Shown here in pieces: positions 1 to 6,566 of a stretch of DNA of 19,020 nucleotides. The notes beneath the pieces were generated by a model. The model was not told where the DNA came from. It saw only the letters and a program-made list of their open reading frames with translations, and searched no databases. Location: positions 1 to 19,020 of the forward strand of contig DASZPL010000083.1 of the NCBI GenBank assembly GCA_035550315.1, read 5' to 3'. The position numbers and the translations under genes were made by a program. Position 1 is the first letter of the stretch. Every line of letters begins with the position of its first letter. The DNA is from DASZPL01 sp035550315 (GTDB taxonomy: Bacteria > Actinomycetota > Actinomycetes > JAFAQI01).

Positions 1-1255
1 CGGTCGTCGCGATGCTTCGATGCCCGAGCCTGTCCTTGACTACCTGAATGTCCGCGCCGCCTGCCAGCAGCCACGAGGCGTGTGAATGGCGAAGGTCGTG
101 CGGGCGCACCGGCGGATCGATCCCCGCGTCCTTGCACGCCGGCTCCCAGATCACACGCCGGAACCAGTCGCGCGGGATATGGCCGTCGGTGTCGCGCTTC
201 CGCGTGCCGCGCGGCGCGTCCTTGCCAGCAGCCCGACGCTGAGCGCGATAACGAGCGAAGGCGCCACGACAGTGAGCGCACCGGCAGCGCCCCGCCGTGT
301 AGGCGCTCAACGTTCCGTGCTGGTAGCGACGGCCCTGCTCATTGGGCTCGGTGAGACCGATCGCGTCGATCACGGCGACGGGCGCCGCGGCGGGTTCCTC
401 GTCGGATACCTCGTCAAACGTGAACAGCAAGTCATCGGGCTCCTTGCCTTGCTCCCGCGCCTTTGCAAGCAGCCGGTCCACAAGAGGACGGCTCAACTTG
501 AACCGGCGTGACCGCTTGCCCTTGGGATAGGGCTTGACCAAGAACCGTTCGCCGTTCGGATGGAAGCGCGGTTGCAACTCGACGACGCTGCGCGTGACGG
601 TGAGGATGCAACTCGTCGGGTGCAGGTCACGCACCCGCAGCTCGGTCAGCTCACCCCAGCGCAAGCCCGACTCGATCGCCGTCTCAACCAGCAGCTGGGC
701 GCCGAGCGGTAGCGACTCTTGGAGGACGTCGTACTCCTCAGGTGTGAGGATGCGGTACTCCTTCACCGCCACCGTCGGACCTTTCACGCCCTTGCACGGG
801 TGCAGCGCGATCATGAAGTCGGACAGCGCCGTCGTGAAGATCGACGACAAGATGATCTTCGCGTGCCGGATGGTCGCGGGGGAGACGCCGGCGTTCGACA
901 TCGACATCACCCACTCGCGTACGTGCACGGGAAGGATTAACGACATCTTCATCGGGCCGAACGTCGGCATGAGGTGCTTGTCGATGTTGTAGCGGTAGCT
1001 CTGCTTCGTGCTCGGCTCGATCATGTGGTTCGGGAACCAAATGTCGTCGACGTAGGTGCGGAAGGTCATCCGCCCGCGACGCGGGTCGGTCGGCCGCCCG
1101 GCGGCGAACTGCGACTCGATGTGCTGCCAGGCCTTGTCAGCGTCCTTGCGGCTCGAAAACGTGCCCGCCGAGCAGGTCCGGCCGTGCAGGTCGAGGTAGT
1201 AGGCGGTGTAGCGCGGACGGCCGTCTTTGCCGGCCCGTTTGCGGCTGTATCCCAC
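1..1255 (-). CDS. int: Tyrosine recombinase (integrase), 3' end outside window
   Basis: This is a site-specific recombinase of the phage/ICE tyrosine integrase family. The frame is open for 418 codons from a GTG at 1255 to the left edge, so the C-terminus is missing. The GTG is the first start codon after an in-frame stop and has GGTGGTGAG just upstream as ribosome binding site. Residues 1-55 resemble an AP2-like arm-binding domain, 65-155 a SAM-like core-binding domain, and 168 onward the catalytic domain. Visible catalytic residues are R199 (GLRWGEL), H386 and R389 (RPHDLRH) and H412 (LGHRSI). The nucleophilic tyrosine would lie a few residues beyond the edge. An unusual cysteine-rich insertion sits at about 300-350. 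The gene lies 150 bp from a truncated tRNA-Met, which fits a tRNA-targeting integrase. Family call is firm; the type of element is unknown. Confidence 0.93.
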   Translation of the reverse strand, partial: MGYSRKRAGKDGRPRYTAYYLDLHGRTCSAGTFSSRKDADKAWQHIESQFAAGRPTDPRRGRMTFRTYVDDIWFPNHMIEPSTKQSYRYNIDKHLMPTFGPMKMSLILPVHVREWVMSMSNAGVSPATIRHAKIILSSIFTTALSDFMIALHPCKGVKGPTVAVKEYRILTPEEYDVLQESLPLGAQLLVETAIESGLRWGELTELRVRDLHPTSCILTVTRSVVELQPRFHPNGERFLVKPYPKGKRSRRFKLSRPLVDRLLAKAREQGKEPDDLLFTFDEVSDEEPAAAPVAVIDAIGLTEPNEQGRRYQHGTLSAYTAGRCRCAHCRGAFARYRAQRRAAGKDAPRGTRKRDTDGHIPRDWFRRVIWEPACKDAGIDPPVRPHDLRHSHASWLLAGGADIQVVKDRLGHRSIATT

Positions 1256-1404
1256 GCTCTCACCACCATGATCATTTGACCGTCATTTGACCGTGGACCG
1301 TGTGTTTTTGGCCGACACGAGCCGACACTCGACGACACGAAAATGGCCTCTGACCTGCACGTTTGCAGGAATGATACACCCCGTGGTAGGCCCTCAGAAC
1401 GCCG
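1256..1404. other. Integrase upstream region with tandem and inverted repeats (candidate arm/Xis sites)
   Basis: This 149 bp non-coding stretch lies between the integrase start and the tRNA fragment. It holds a perfect 11-bp tandem repeat TCATTTGACCG at 1272-1282 and 1283-1293, two copies of GCCGACAC at 1311 and 1321, and the inverted repeat CCTGCA/TGCAGG with a 4-nt gap at 1354-1369. Such short repeats next to an attachment core are typical of integrase arm sites or excisionase sites; that role is inferred. Confidence 0.45.
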
Positions 1405-1448
1405 CTCATAACCCAGAGGTCGCAGGTTCAAATCCTGCCCCCGCTACT
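1405..1448 (+). other. attR-like 3' fragment of tRNA-Met (CAT)
   Basis: The stretch reads as the anticodon loop CTCATAA, the 3' anticodon stem CCCAG, the variable loop AGGTC, the T arm GCAGG-TTCAAAT-CCTGC and the 3' acceptor strand CCCCGCT plus discriminator A. The matching 5' half is absent: the five bases before the loop (CGCCG) cannot pair with CCCAG, and no AGCGGGG acceptor strand is found about 30 nt upstream. It is therefore a tRNA remnant of the kind left at the far junction when an element integrates into the 3' half of a tRNA gene. No CCA is encoded. Confidence 0.75.
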
Positions 1449-1451
1449 AGC

Positions 1452-1478
1452 AGAATCCCTTGCCCAGCAAGGGATTCT
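1452..1478 (+). terminator. Perfect hairpin after the tRNA fragment
   Basis: AGAATCCCTTGC (1452-1463) and GCAAGGGATTCT (1467-1478) form a perfect 12-bp stem with a 3-nt loop, directly after the tRNA 3' end. It is probably the original tRNA terminator left in the chromosome. There is no T-run behind it. Confidence 0.55.
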
Positions 1479-1833
1479 CGCATGTCTGGACTTCGTGGAA
1501 CGCGGCTGGATTCTGGCGAAATTCTGGTGAGAGCGCCTTCCTGGCGATCTTGGTTGAGCGCGATGGACCTCAGGGCTGAAAACCCAGTCGTCCGGATGCG
1601 GCCGCACTGGGCGGTCAGGTCGCCAGTCTGCATGTGTGGATAGAACGCACGGATGGCGACGGTGATCCGAAGCCGGGCGCGCGAAGCGATACGCGGCCGC
1701 GTCGCGATGAGGCTCATTGCGAACCTGTGCCGATGGCCACAAACCGACCGGAACGAAGCCTGTCGCCTGCGTGTGATCTGGGGATGTTCGGCGGGCGGCG
1801 CTCAGCCACTGGCCGCTTTGGCGGAGTCGACGC
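1479..1833. other. Intergenic stretch with no convincing gene
   Basis: The open frames here, on both strands, show no recognisable domain, no good ribosome binding site and no conserved partner. The minus-strand frames end in the antisense of the tRNA fragment. I see no further RNA gene or repeat. Confidence 0.5.
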
Positions 1834-2571
1834 TTACTGTTGCCGCGTTGCGCTGCCGATGAGTACGACGTCGCTGGGCCGTGACGGGGTGTGGTTGTCG
1901 GTTTCGCGGCTGATTGCGAATGCTGCGGTGTCGCTGAAGGCGCTGGGCAGTGGGCTGGTGGCGGTTGGGGCGTTGACGTCTTGGAATTCGCTGACGAGTC
2001 GTGGTGCGCCGTCGCGTGGGAGTTGCCAGAGCGCGTAGGTGTGGCCGCTGCCGGGGCCGTGCATTTGGGCGGGCACGATTCGCACTCGCCCGTTTTGGAT
2101 GAGTGCTGTTGCGGTTGCGCTGCCGGTGCTTGCGTGCAGCGGGACGACCTGGCAGTCCGCGGATCGCTGGCAGGCGCCGATCGACCGGAGTGTCGGCGTG
2201 CGGCCGCCGCCGCTGGCGGCTTGCCATCCGGCGATCGTGACCCCGGCGATGATCACGACGGCTGCGGCCGCGGCGAGCAGGCGTTGCCCGCGTTGCTGGC
2301 GGCGACGTTCCAGCGCAGCGATGGTGGGAGGGCGCTGGCTGAGGAGGTGTGGCCGGATGTCCGCCCATGCTGGCGGCGGGGCGGTGGTGTCGGCGGCTGC
2401 GGAGCCGAGCTGAGCGGCGACAAGCGTGTGGTCGATGAGGGTCTCGGCGCAGTGCGGGCAGTGGTCGAGGTGGGTGAGGAAGGCGGCTTCTTCGTCGGGT
2501 TCTAGGGCGTGCAGGGCGTAGCCGGCGGCGAGTTCGTCCCAGTGGTCGTGGTCGGTGGGCGGGCGCATCAC
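1834..2571 (-). CDS. rskA: Anti-sigma-K factor RskA family membrane protein
   Basis: This 245-residue single-pass protein would hold the ECF sigma encoded directly upstream inactive at the membrane. The N-terminal cytoplasmic part has a zinc-finger-like anti-sigma segment with H34-xxx-C38-xx-C41 (HLDHCPHC). A hydrophobic helix spans about residues 99-118. The extracytoplasmic C-terminal part, with the stretch YALWQLPRDG followed by FAISRE and VVLIG, matches the RskA C-terminal domain. The start GTG (2571) overlaps the sigK stop as GTGA, so translation is coupled; an ATG follows immediately as an alternative start. RskA proteins are known to be degraded by regulated proteolysis, which frees the sigma factor. 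Length is close to the M. tuberculosis RskA. The sensed signal cannot be read from the sequence. Confidence 0.9.
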   Translation of the reverse strand: MMRPPTDHDHWDELAAGYALHALEPDEEAAFLTHLDHCPHCAETLIDHTLVAAQLGSAAADTTAPPPAWADIRPHLLSQRPPTIAALERRRQQRGQRLLAAAAAVVIIAGVTIAGWQAASGGGRTPTLRSIGACQRSADCQVVPLHASTGSATATALIQNGRVRIVPAQMHGPGSGHTYALWQLPRDGAPRLVSEFQDVNAPTATSPLPSAFSDTAAFAISRETDNHTPSRPSDVVLIGSATRQQ

Positions 2572-3182
2572 AGTGAAGCCTCCCCCGGCTCGATGTTTTC
2601 GGCCAACTGGTTGCGCAGCTGTCGCATGGCGTTGAGGGTGCGGCTTTTCACGGTGCCGAGTGGCAGCCCGGTGAGGTTGCTGATCTCGCGTTGGGTGTAT
2701 CCGCCGTAGTAGGCGAGCGCGAGCACTTCACGGTGCTCGGCGCTGAGCTGGCGGAGCGCGGCGCGGGTCTGCTGCGCGCGGATCCGGGTCCAGGCGGCGT
2801 CGTCAGGCCCTGGACCGTGGGCGGCGAGCTCGAGCAGCTCTCGTTCTCCGGCAAGCCGCCGCCGGCGGTTGCCCTCCTGGCGCAGCGAGTCGACCGCCTT
2901 GTGGTGGGTGATGGTGAGGATCCAGCTGCTGACCGCGCCGCGGGTCTCGTCGTAGCCCGGTTTGGACCAGACGGTCATGAACACCTGCTGCACGACGTCG
3001 TGGGCGAGCTGCGGGTCGCCGAGCAGTCGGTAGGCCAGGCCGAAGCACGGCCCGCCGTAGCGGCGGTAGAGCTCCTCGACCGCCGTCTCGTCGCCGGCCG
3101 CGATGCGCGCCAGCAACATCGGATCGCTGACGGGTGTGTCCGTCATGGGATGCCGATGCCGCGTGCTGGAGGTCCGGGCCAT
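2568..3182 (-). CDS. sigK: ECF RNA polymerase sigma factor, SigK type
   Basis: This 204-residue ECF sigma has region 2 at about residues 37-105 (LYRRYGGPCFGLAYRLL, then SSWILTITHHKAVDSLR) and region 4 at about 145-190 (LAYYGGYTQREISNLTGLPLG, helix-turn-helix, then TVKSRTLNAMRQL). The HHKAVD and LAYYGG motifs, the following rskA and the neighbouring DUF1295/CFA/DUF1365/FAD genes all support SigK. The start ATG at 3182 is chosen because it sits 7 nt after the -10 box of the promoter at 3188-3217, mirroring the divergent gene, so the message would be leaderless. A second ATG at 3146 (MTDTPVSD) has no clear ribosome binding site and would give 192 residues. Autoregulation is inferred from the promoter motif. 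Confidence 0.9.
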   Translation of the reverse strand: MARTSSTRHRHPMTDTPVSDPMLLARIAAGDETAVEELYRRYGGPCFGLAYRLLGDPQLAHDVVQQVFMTVWSKPGYDETRGAVSSWILTITHHKAVDSLRQEGNRRRRLAGERELLELAAHGPGPDDAAWTRIRAQQTRAALRQLSAEHREVLALAYYGGYTQREISNLTGLPLGTVKSRTLNAMRQLRNQLAENIEPGEASL

Positions 3183-3187
3183 ATGGG

Positions 3188-3217
3188 GTGTTCGGCTGGT
3201 GAGGCGGATCGGATCAC
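3188..3217 (-). promoter_or_regulatory. SigK-type promoter of sigK-rskA
   Basis: Read on the minus strand: -35 GTGATCC (3217-3211), 15-nt spacer, -10 CCGAAC (3195-3190), then 7 nt to the ATG at 3182. It mirrors the promoter on the other strand; the dyad centre is 3225.5. The box shapes (-35 ending ATCC, -10 CCGAA) resemble what is known for mycobacterial SigK promoters. Sigma specificity is inferred. Confidence 0.75.
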
Positions 3218-3233
3218 ATGCACCGGTATTGAG

Positions 3234-3263
3234 GTGATCCGCTCGGCTTCGGCGCCCGAATAC
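3234..3263 (+). promoter_or_regulatory. SigK-type promoter of the FAD-DUF1365-CFA-DUF1295 operon
   Basis: -35 GTGATCC (3234-3240), 15-nt spacer, -10 CCGAAT (3256-3261), then 7 nt to the GTG at 3269. With the opposing promoter it forms the inverted repeat CGGATCAC/GTGATCCG (3210-3217 and 3234-3241). A leaderless operon message is predicted. Confidence 0.75.
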
Positions 3264-3268
3264 CCAGC

Positions 3269-4525
3269 GTGCGTGAACGGGTTGCTGTGATCGGTGCTGG
3301 GGTGGCGGGGCTGTCGGCGGCCTACCTGTTGCAGCGCCGCTATGACGTCACGCTGTATGAGTCCGAGGCTCGGCTGGGCGGACACGCGCACACCCACGAC
3401 GTCGCCAGTCCCGACGCCGGCGCGCTGGCTGTTGACAGCGGGTTCATCGTCCACAACACGACGACGTACCCGCTGCTGACCCGATTGTTCGACGAGCTCG
3501 GCATCACCACACAGCCGACGCAGATGAGCATGTCGATCCGCTGCGAGGAATGCGACCTGGAGTACGCCGGCGCCCGCGGCGTGAGCGGCCTGCTGGCCCG
3601 GCCAGCCGTCGCGCTGCGTCCACGGTTCGTGCGGATGCTGGGGGAGGTCAGGAAGTTCCACCGGCACGCGCAGCGTGTCCTGGTGCACTGTACCGATGAG
3701 ATGACCCTTCGGGAGTTTCTGCTCACCGGGCGGTACTCCACCTATTTCGTCGGACACTTCATGGTGCCGGTGGTCTCGTCGGTGTGGTCGTCACCGCCGC
3801 AGCTGGTGTTGGAGTATCCGGCCCGCTACTTGTTCGCGTTTCTGCGCAACCACGGCATGCTCTCGGTGTTCGGCTCCCACGAGTGGCGCACCGTCGTCGG
3901 CGGCTCCCAGATATACGTCGCACGCGCCGTCAAGCATCTGACTGCCGTCGCCACCGCGACGCCGGTGCGAGCCATCCAGCGCCATGCTGATGGCGTCACG
4001 CTCCGCGACGACGCCGACGACAGTGTTGAGTTCGACCGTGTCGTGGTCGCCACCCACGCCGACACCGCCCGCCTCCTGTTGTCCGATCCGACCCCGCAGG
4101 AGCGGGCGGTGCTCGGTGCGTTCAGCTACACCAGCAACGACACCGTGCTACACACCGACGATCGAGTGCTTCCGCGGGCACCGCGCGCCCAGGCCGGCTG
4201 GAACTATCTACTGCCCGCCTGCCGAGCGAACGCCGATCGCGTCGTCGTCTCCTATGACATGACTCGGCTGCAGCGACTGCCCACCGACGAGCGCTACGTG
4301 GTGACGCTGAACGCGACCGAGCGGATCGAGGCGTCCCGGGTGGTTGCACGGATGCGCTACGAGCACCCGGTGTACACGACCCGGTCGGTCCGCGCCCAAC
4401 GCCGGCTGCCGGACCTGACCACGCCGCGGTGCGCCTTCGCCGGCGCTTACCACGGCTGGGGCTTTCACGAGGACGGCTGCCGCGCCGGCGTCGCCGCCGC
4501 GGCCGCGTTCGGGGTCAGCTGGTGA
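3269..4525 (+). CDS. FAD-dependent oxidoreductase (amine oxidase/desaturase-like)
   Basis: This 418-residue flavoprotein starts with a Rossmann dinucleotide-binding motif, VAVIGAGVAGLSAAYLL (residues 5-21), followed by YESEARLGGHAHT. It ends with the FAD-closing motif FAGAYHGWGFHEDGCRAG. It belongs to the NAD(P)-binding/amine oxidase superfamily, the group of M. tuberculosis Rv0449c. Related proteins sit beside fatty acid methyltransferases in ECF-controlled clusters, including the furan fatty acid genes of Rhodobacter, so oxidation or desaturation of a membrane acyl chain is a reasonable inference. The GTG at 3269 is preferred because it lies 7 nt after a -10 box (leaderless). It is the first gene of a four-gene operon and its stop overlaps the next start as GTGA. 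Confidence 0.88.
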   Translation: MRERVAVIGAGVAGLSAAYLLQRRYDVTLYESEARLGGHAHTHDVASPDAGALAVDSGFIVHNTTTYPLLTRLFDELGITTQPTQMSMSIRCEECDLEYAGARGVSGLLARPAVALRPRFVRMLGEVRKFHRHAQRVLVHCTDEMTLREFLLTGRYSTYFVGHFMVPVVSSVWSSPPQLVLEYPARYLFAFLRNHGMLSVFGSHEWRTVVGGSQIYVARAVKHLTAVATATPVRAIQRHADGVTLRDDADDSVEFDRVVVATHADTARLLLSDPTPQERAVLGAFSYTSNDTVLHTDDRVLPRAPRAQAGWNYLLPACRANADRVVVSYDMTRLQRLPTDERYVVTLNATERIEASRVVARMRYEHPVYTTRSVRAQRRLPDLTTPRCAFAGAYHGWGFHEDGCRAGVAAAAAFGVSW

Positions 4526-5268
4526 GCGCGCTGAGATCAACGGCCACCCCCGGCAGCGCGAGCACGATCATGACGCCAGCGCGCTATGACGCCGTGATCA
4601 GCCACGCCAGGCGCGCGCCGATCGGCCATCGGTTCCGCCACCGCGCGTCGTACTGGCTGGTTGATCTCGCCGATCTGCCATGGCCGCAGGGTCTGCTCGG
4701 CCGCCTCGCCCGCATCGATGCCCGTGACCACATCGATGTCCGCGGCCTGCTTCGTGCCAGGGGAGTGGAGGTCGAGCGCGTCCTCATGCTGGCCGCGGCT
4801 CGTAGCTGGGGGCATGTGTTCAACCCGATCAGCGTGTGCTGGTGCTACGACGCTACCGGTGCACTGGCCGCGGTGGTCGCGGAGGTACGCAACACCTATG
4901 GCGACGCGCACCCCTACGTCCTCGAGGTGGACGATGCCGGGCGCGCCGAGACCGACAAGCAGCTGTACGTCTCGCCGTTCTACCCGGTCGACGGCCGGTA
5001 TCGGATCCGAGCCTCCCCGCCCGGTGAACGGGCCGCGGTGGCCGTCACGCTGATTCGCGACGGCGACGAGCACTTCAGCGCCAGCCTGCTCGGCCGCCGC
5101 CGGCCTGCCTCGCGGCGGGCGCTGGTCGGCGACGCGTTCCGGCATCCGAGCTGGCGGGTCAGCGCATTGATCCGCTGGCACGGCATCGGCCTGTGGGCCC
5201 GCGGCCTTCCCATCCACCCTCGACCCCGCGGCGGCTCCCGGCCCGCCCCCGCCGGGGACCCGTCATGA
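4522..5268 (+). CDS. DUF1365 family protein
   Basis: The protein has 248 residues with typical DUF1365 motifs: HRFRHRASYWLVDLADLP near the start, HVFNPISVCWCYD in the middle, and VVAEVRNTYGDAHPYVL and KQLYVSPFYPVDGRYRI further on. The biochemical role of DUF1365 is not settled. It almost always travels with the FAD oxidoreductase upstream and the methyltransferase downstream, so it probably serves the same lipid modification. The GTG at 4522 overlaps the previous stop (GTGA) and the stop overlaps the next ATG (ATGA). An ATG at 4570 is an alternative start that would give a tighter domain fit. The C-terminal tail is rich in Arg and Pro. Confidence 0.88.
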   Translation: MSALRSTATPGSASTIMTPARYDAVISHARRAPIGHRFRHRASYWLVDLADLPWPQGLLGRLARIDARDHIDVRGLLRARGVEVERVLMLAAARSWGHVFNPISVCWCYDATGALAAVVAEVRNTYGDAHPYVLEVDDAGRAETDKQLYVSPFYPVDGRYRIRASPPGERAAVAVTLIRDGDEHFSASLLGRRRPASRRALVGDAFRHPSWRVSALIRWHGIGLWARGLPIHPRPRGGSRPAPAGDPS

Positions 5269-6566
5269 GGATCGCCGCGCAGTTGGAGCGCCTGGCCGCG
5301 CCGTATGTCGGCGGCCGGCTGCCGATTCGGGTGCGCGCCTGGGACGGCTCCGAAGCCGGCCCGCCCGGCGGACCCGTCGTGGTGCTGCGCTCGGCGGCTG
5401 CGCTGCGTTACCTCCTCTGGTCACCCGGCGAACTGGGGCTCGCGCGCGCGTACGTGACGGGCGAGCTCGACGTCGACGGTGACCTCGCGAGTGGGTTGCG
5501 GCAGGTCTGGGCGGCGTTGCGGGATCGCCCGCCCTCGCGCGGCTGGTCGCCCGTGACAGCGCTGCTCGGGCTGAAGATCCTGGCGGGACTTGGCGTTGTC
5601 GGCCCGCCACTCTCACCGCCGGCCAGTGAGGCCCGGGTGCACGGCCGTCGGCACACGCGGCAGCGTGATGCCGCGGTGATCAGCCACCACTACGACCTGT
5701 CGAACCGGCTGTATGCGCTGCTGCTCGACGAGCACATGGCCTACTCCTGCGGCTACTGGACCGACGACCGGTCGGACTATTCGCTCGCCAACGCGCAACG
5801 GGACAAGCTCGACCTGATCTGCCGCAAGCTCGACCTGCGACCCGGCGCCCGGTTGCTGGACGTGGGCTGCGGCTGGGGCGCCTTGGCGCTGCACGCGGCG
5901 AGCAAGTACGGCGCGCAGGTCAGCGGGGTGACCCTGTCCGCGCAGCAACTCGACCTCGCCCGGCAGCGGGTTGTGCTGGCCGGGCTCGGTGACCGGATCG
6001 AGCTGCGGCACCAGGACTACCGCGACCTACCCCGCACCGAGCGTCCCGGCAGTTATGACGCGATCGCGGCGATCGAGATGGGCGAGCACGTCGGAGCCCG
6101 CTGCTACCCGGGGTTGCTGGCGACGCTGCACCGGCTACTGCGCCCGCAAGGACGCCTGCTGGTCCAGCAGATGTCGCGCGGGCCGGGCGCGCCGGGCGGC
6201 GGAGCGTTCATCGAGCGCTACATCGCCCCCGACATGCACATGCGCCCGGTCGGTGAGACCGTCGCGCTGATCGAGCGATCCGGTCTGGAGGTTCGGGACG
6301 TGCATGGCCTGCGCGAGCATTACGCCCGCACCGTGGCGTGCTGGCTGGAGGTGTTCGAGCACCGGTTTGACGAGGTCGTGGACGTCGTCGGTCTGCAGTA
6401 CGCCCGGGTCTGGCGGCTGTATCTGGCCGGCGGGATGCTGGCCTTCGAGCAGCGCCGCATGGGCGTCGACCAGATCCTCGCGGTCAAGGCGACCGCGACC
6501 GGGCGCAGCGGCATGCCAGCGACCCGCGCCGGGTGGGAGCCCGCCGCCTCCCACCTGGCCGGGTGA
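5265..6566 (+). CDS. Cyclopropane-fatty-acyl-phospholipid synthase family methyltransferase (UfaA1-like)
   Basis: This 433-residue enzyme would transfer a methyl group from S-adenosylmethionine to an unsaturated acyl chain in membrane phospholipid. An N-terminal lipid-binding region (about 1-130) is followed by the methyltransferase core: ISHHYDLSNRLYALLLDEHMAYSCGYW (about 146-172), the SAM motif LLDVGCGWGALALHAA (about 205-220), and AIEMGEHVG with FIERYIAPDMHM. These are hallmarks of the CFA/mycolic acid cyclopropane synthase family. By context it corresponds to M. tuberculosis Rv0447c (ufaA1). The product could be a cyclopropane, methyl-branched or furan-precursor acyl chain; the sequence alone does not decide. 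The ATG overlaps the DUF1365 stop (ATGA), and its own stop overlaps the next GTG. Confidence 0.92.
   Translation: MRIAAQLERLAAPYVGGRLPIRVRAWDGSEAGPPGGPVVVLRSAAALRYLLWSPGELGLARAYVTGELDVDGDLASGLRQVWAALRDRPPSRGWSPVTALLGLKILAGLGVVGPPLSPPASEARVHGRRHTRQRDAAVISHHYDLSNRLYALLLDEHMAYSCGYWTDDRSDYSLANAQRDKLDLICRKLDLRPGARLLDVGCGWGALALHAASKYGAQVSGVTLSAQQLDLARQRVVLAGLGDRIELRHQDYRDLPRTERPGSYDAIAAIEMGEHVGARCYPGLLATLHRLLRPQGRLLVQQMSRGPGAPGGGAFIERYIAPDMHMRPVGETVALIERSGLEVRDVHGLREHYARTVACWLEVFEHRFDEVVDVVGLQYARVWRLYLAGGMLAFEQRRMGVDQILAVKATATGRSGMPATRAGWEPAASHLAG

Larger units (their letters stand above)
1..1448. mobile_element. Right end of an integrated element (prophage or integrative plasmid/ICE)
   Basis: The integrase gene, the repeat-rich stretch in front of it and a partial tRNA-Met at 1405-1448 together look like one end of an element inserted in a tRNA gene. 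The left part of the element, and the intact tRNA expected at its other end, are outside the window. Nothing visible distinguishes a prophage from an integrative conjugative element. Confidence 0.7.

Noticed and set aside
1662..1686. GTGATCC followed by GCGAAG, resembling the SigK-type promoter
   Set aside because: The spacer is 12 nt instead of 15 and no gene starts downstream on that strand.
1406..1717. Minus-strand frames ending GAGFEPATSGL (1406-1717) and starting NLRPLGYERR (1066-1431)
   Set aside because: These are the well-known spurious translations of antisense tRNA sequence; both cross the tRNA-Met fragment, and the second overlaps the integrase in another frame.
1634..2038. Plus-strand frame of 134 residues
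   Set aside because: No recognisable domain and no ribosome binding site; its second half is antisense to rskA.
1891..2505. Plus-strand frame of 204 residues opposite rskA
   Set aside because: Shadow of rskA; composition follows third-position GC of the real gene and no domain is visible.
3143..3757. Minus-strand frame of 204 residues opposite the FAD gene and running across the divergent promoter
   Set aside because: It covers the symmetric promoter and antisense FAD sequence; no domain.
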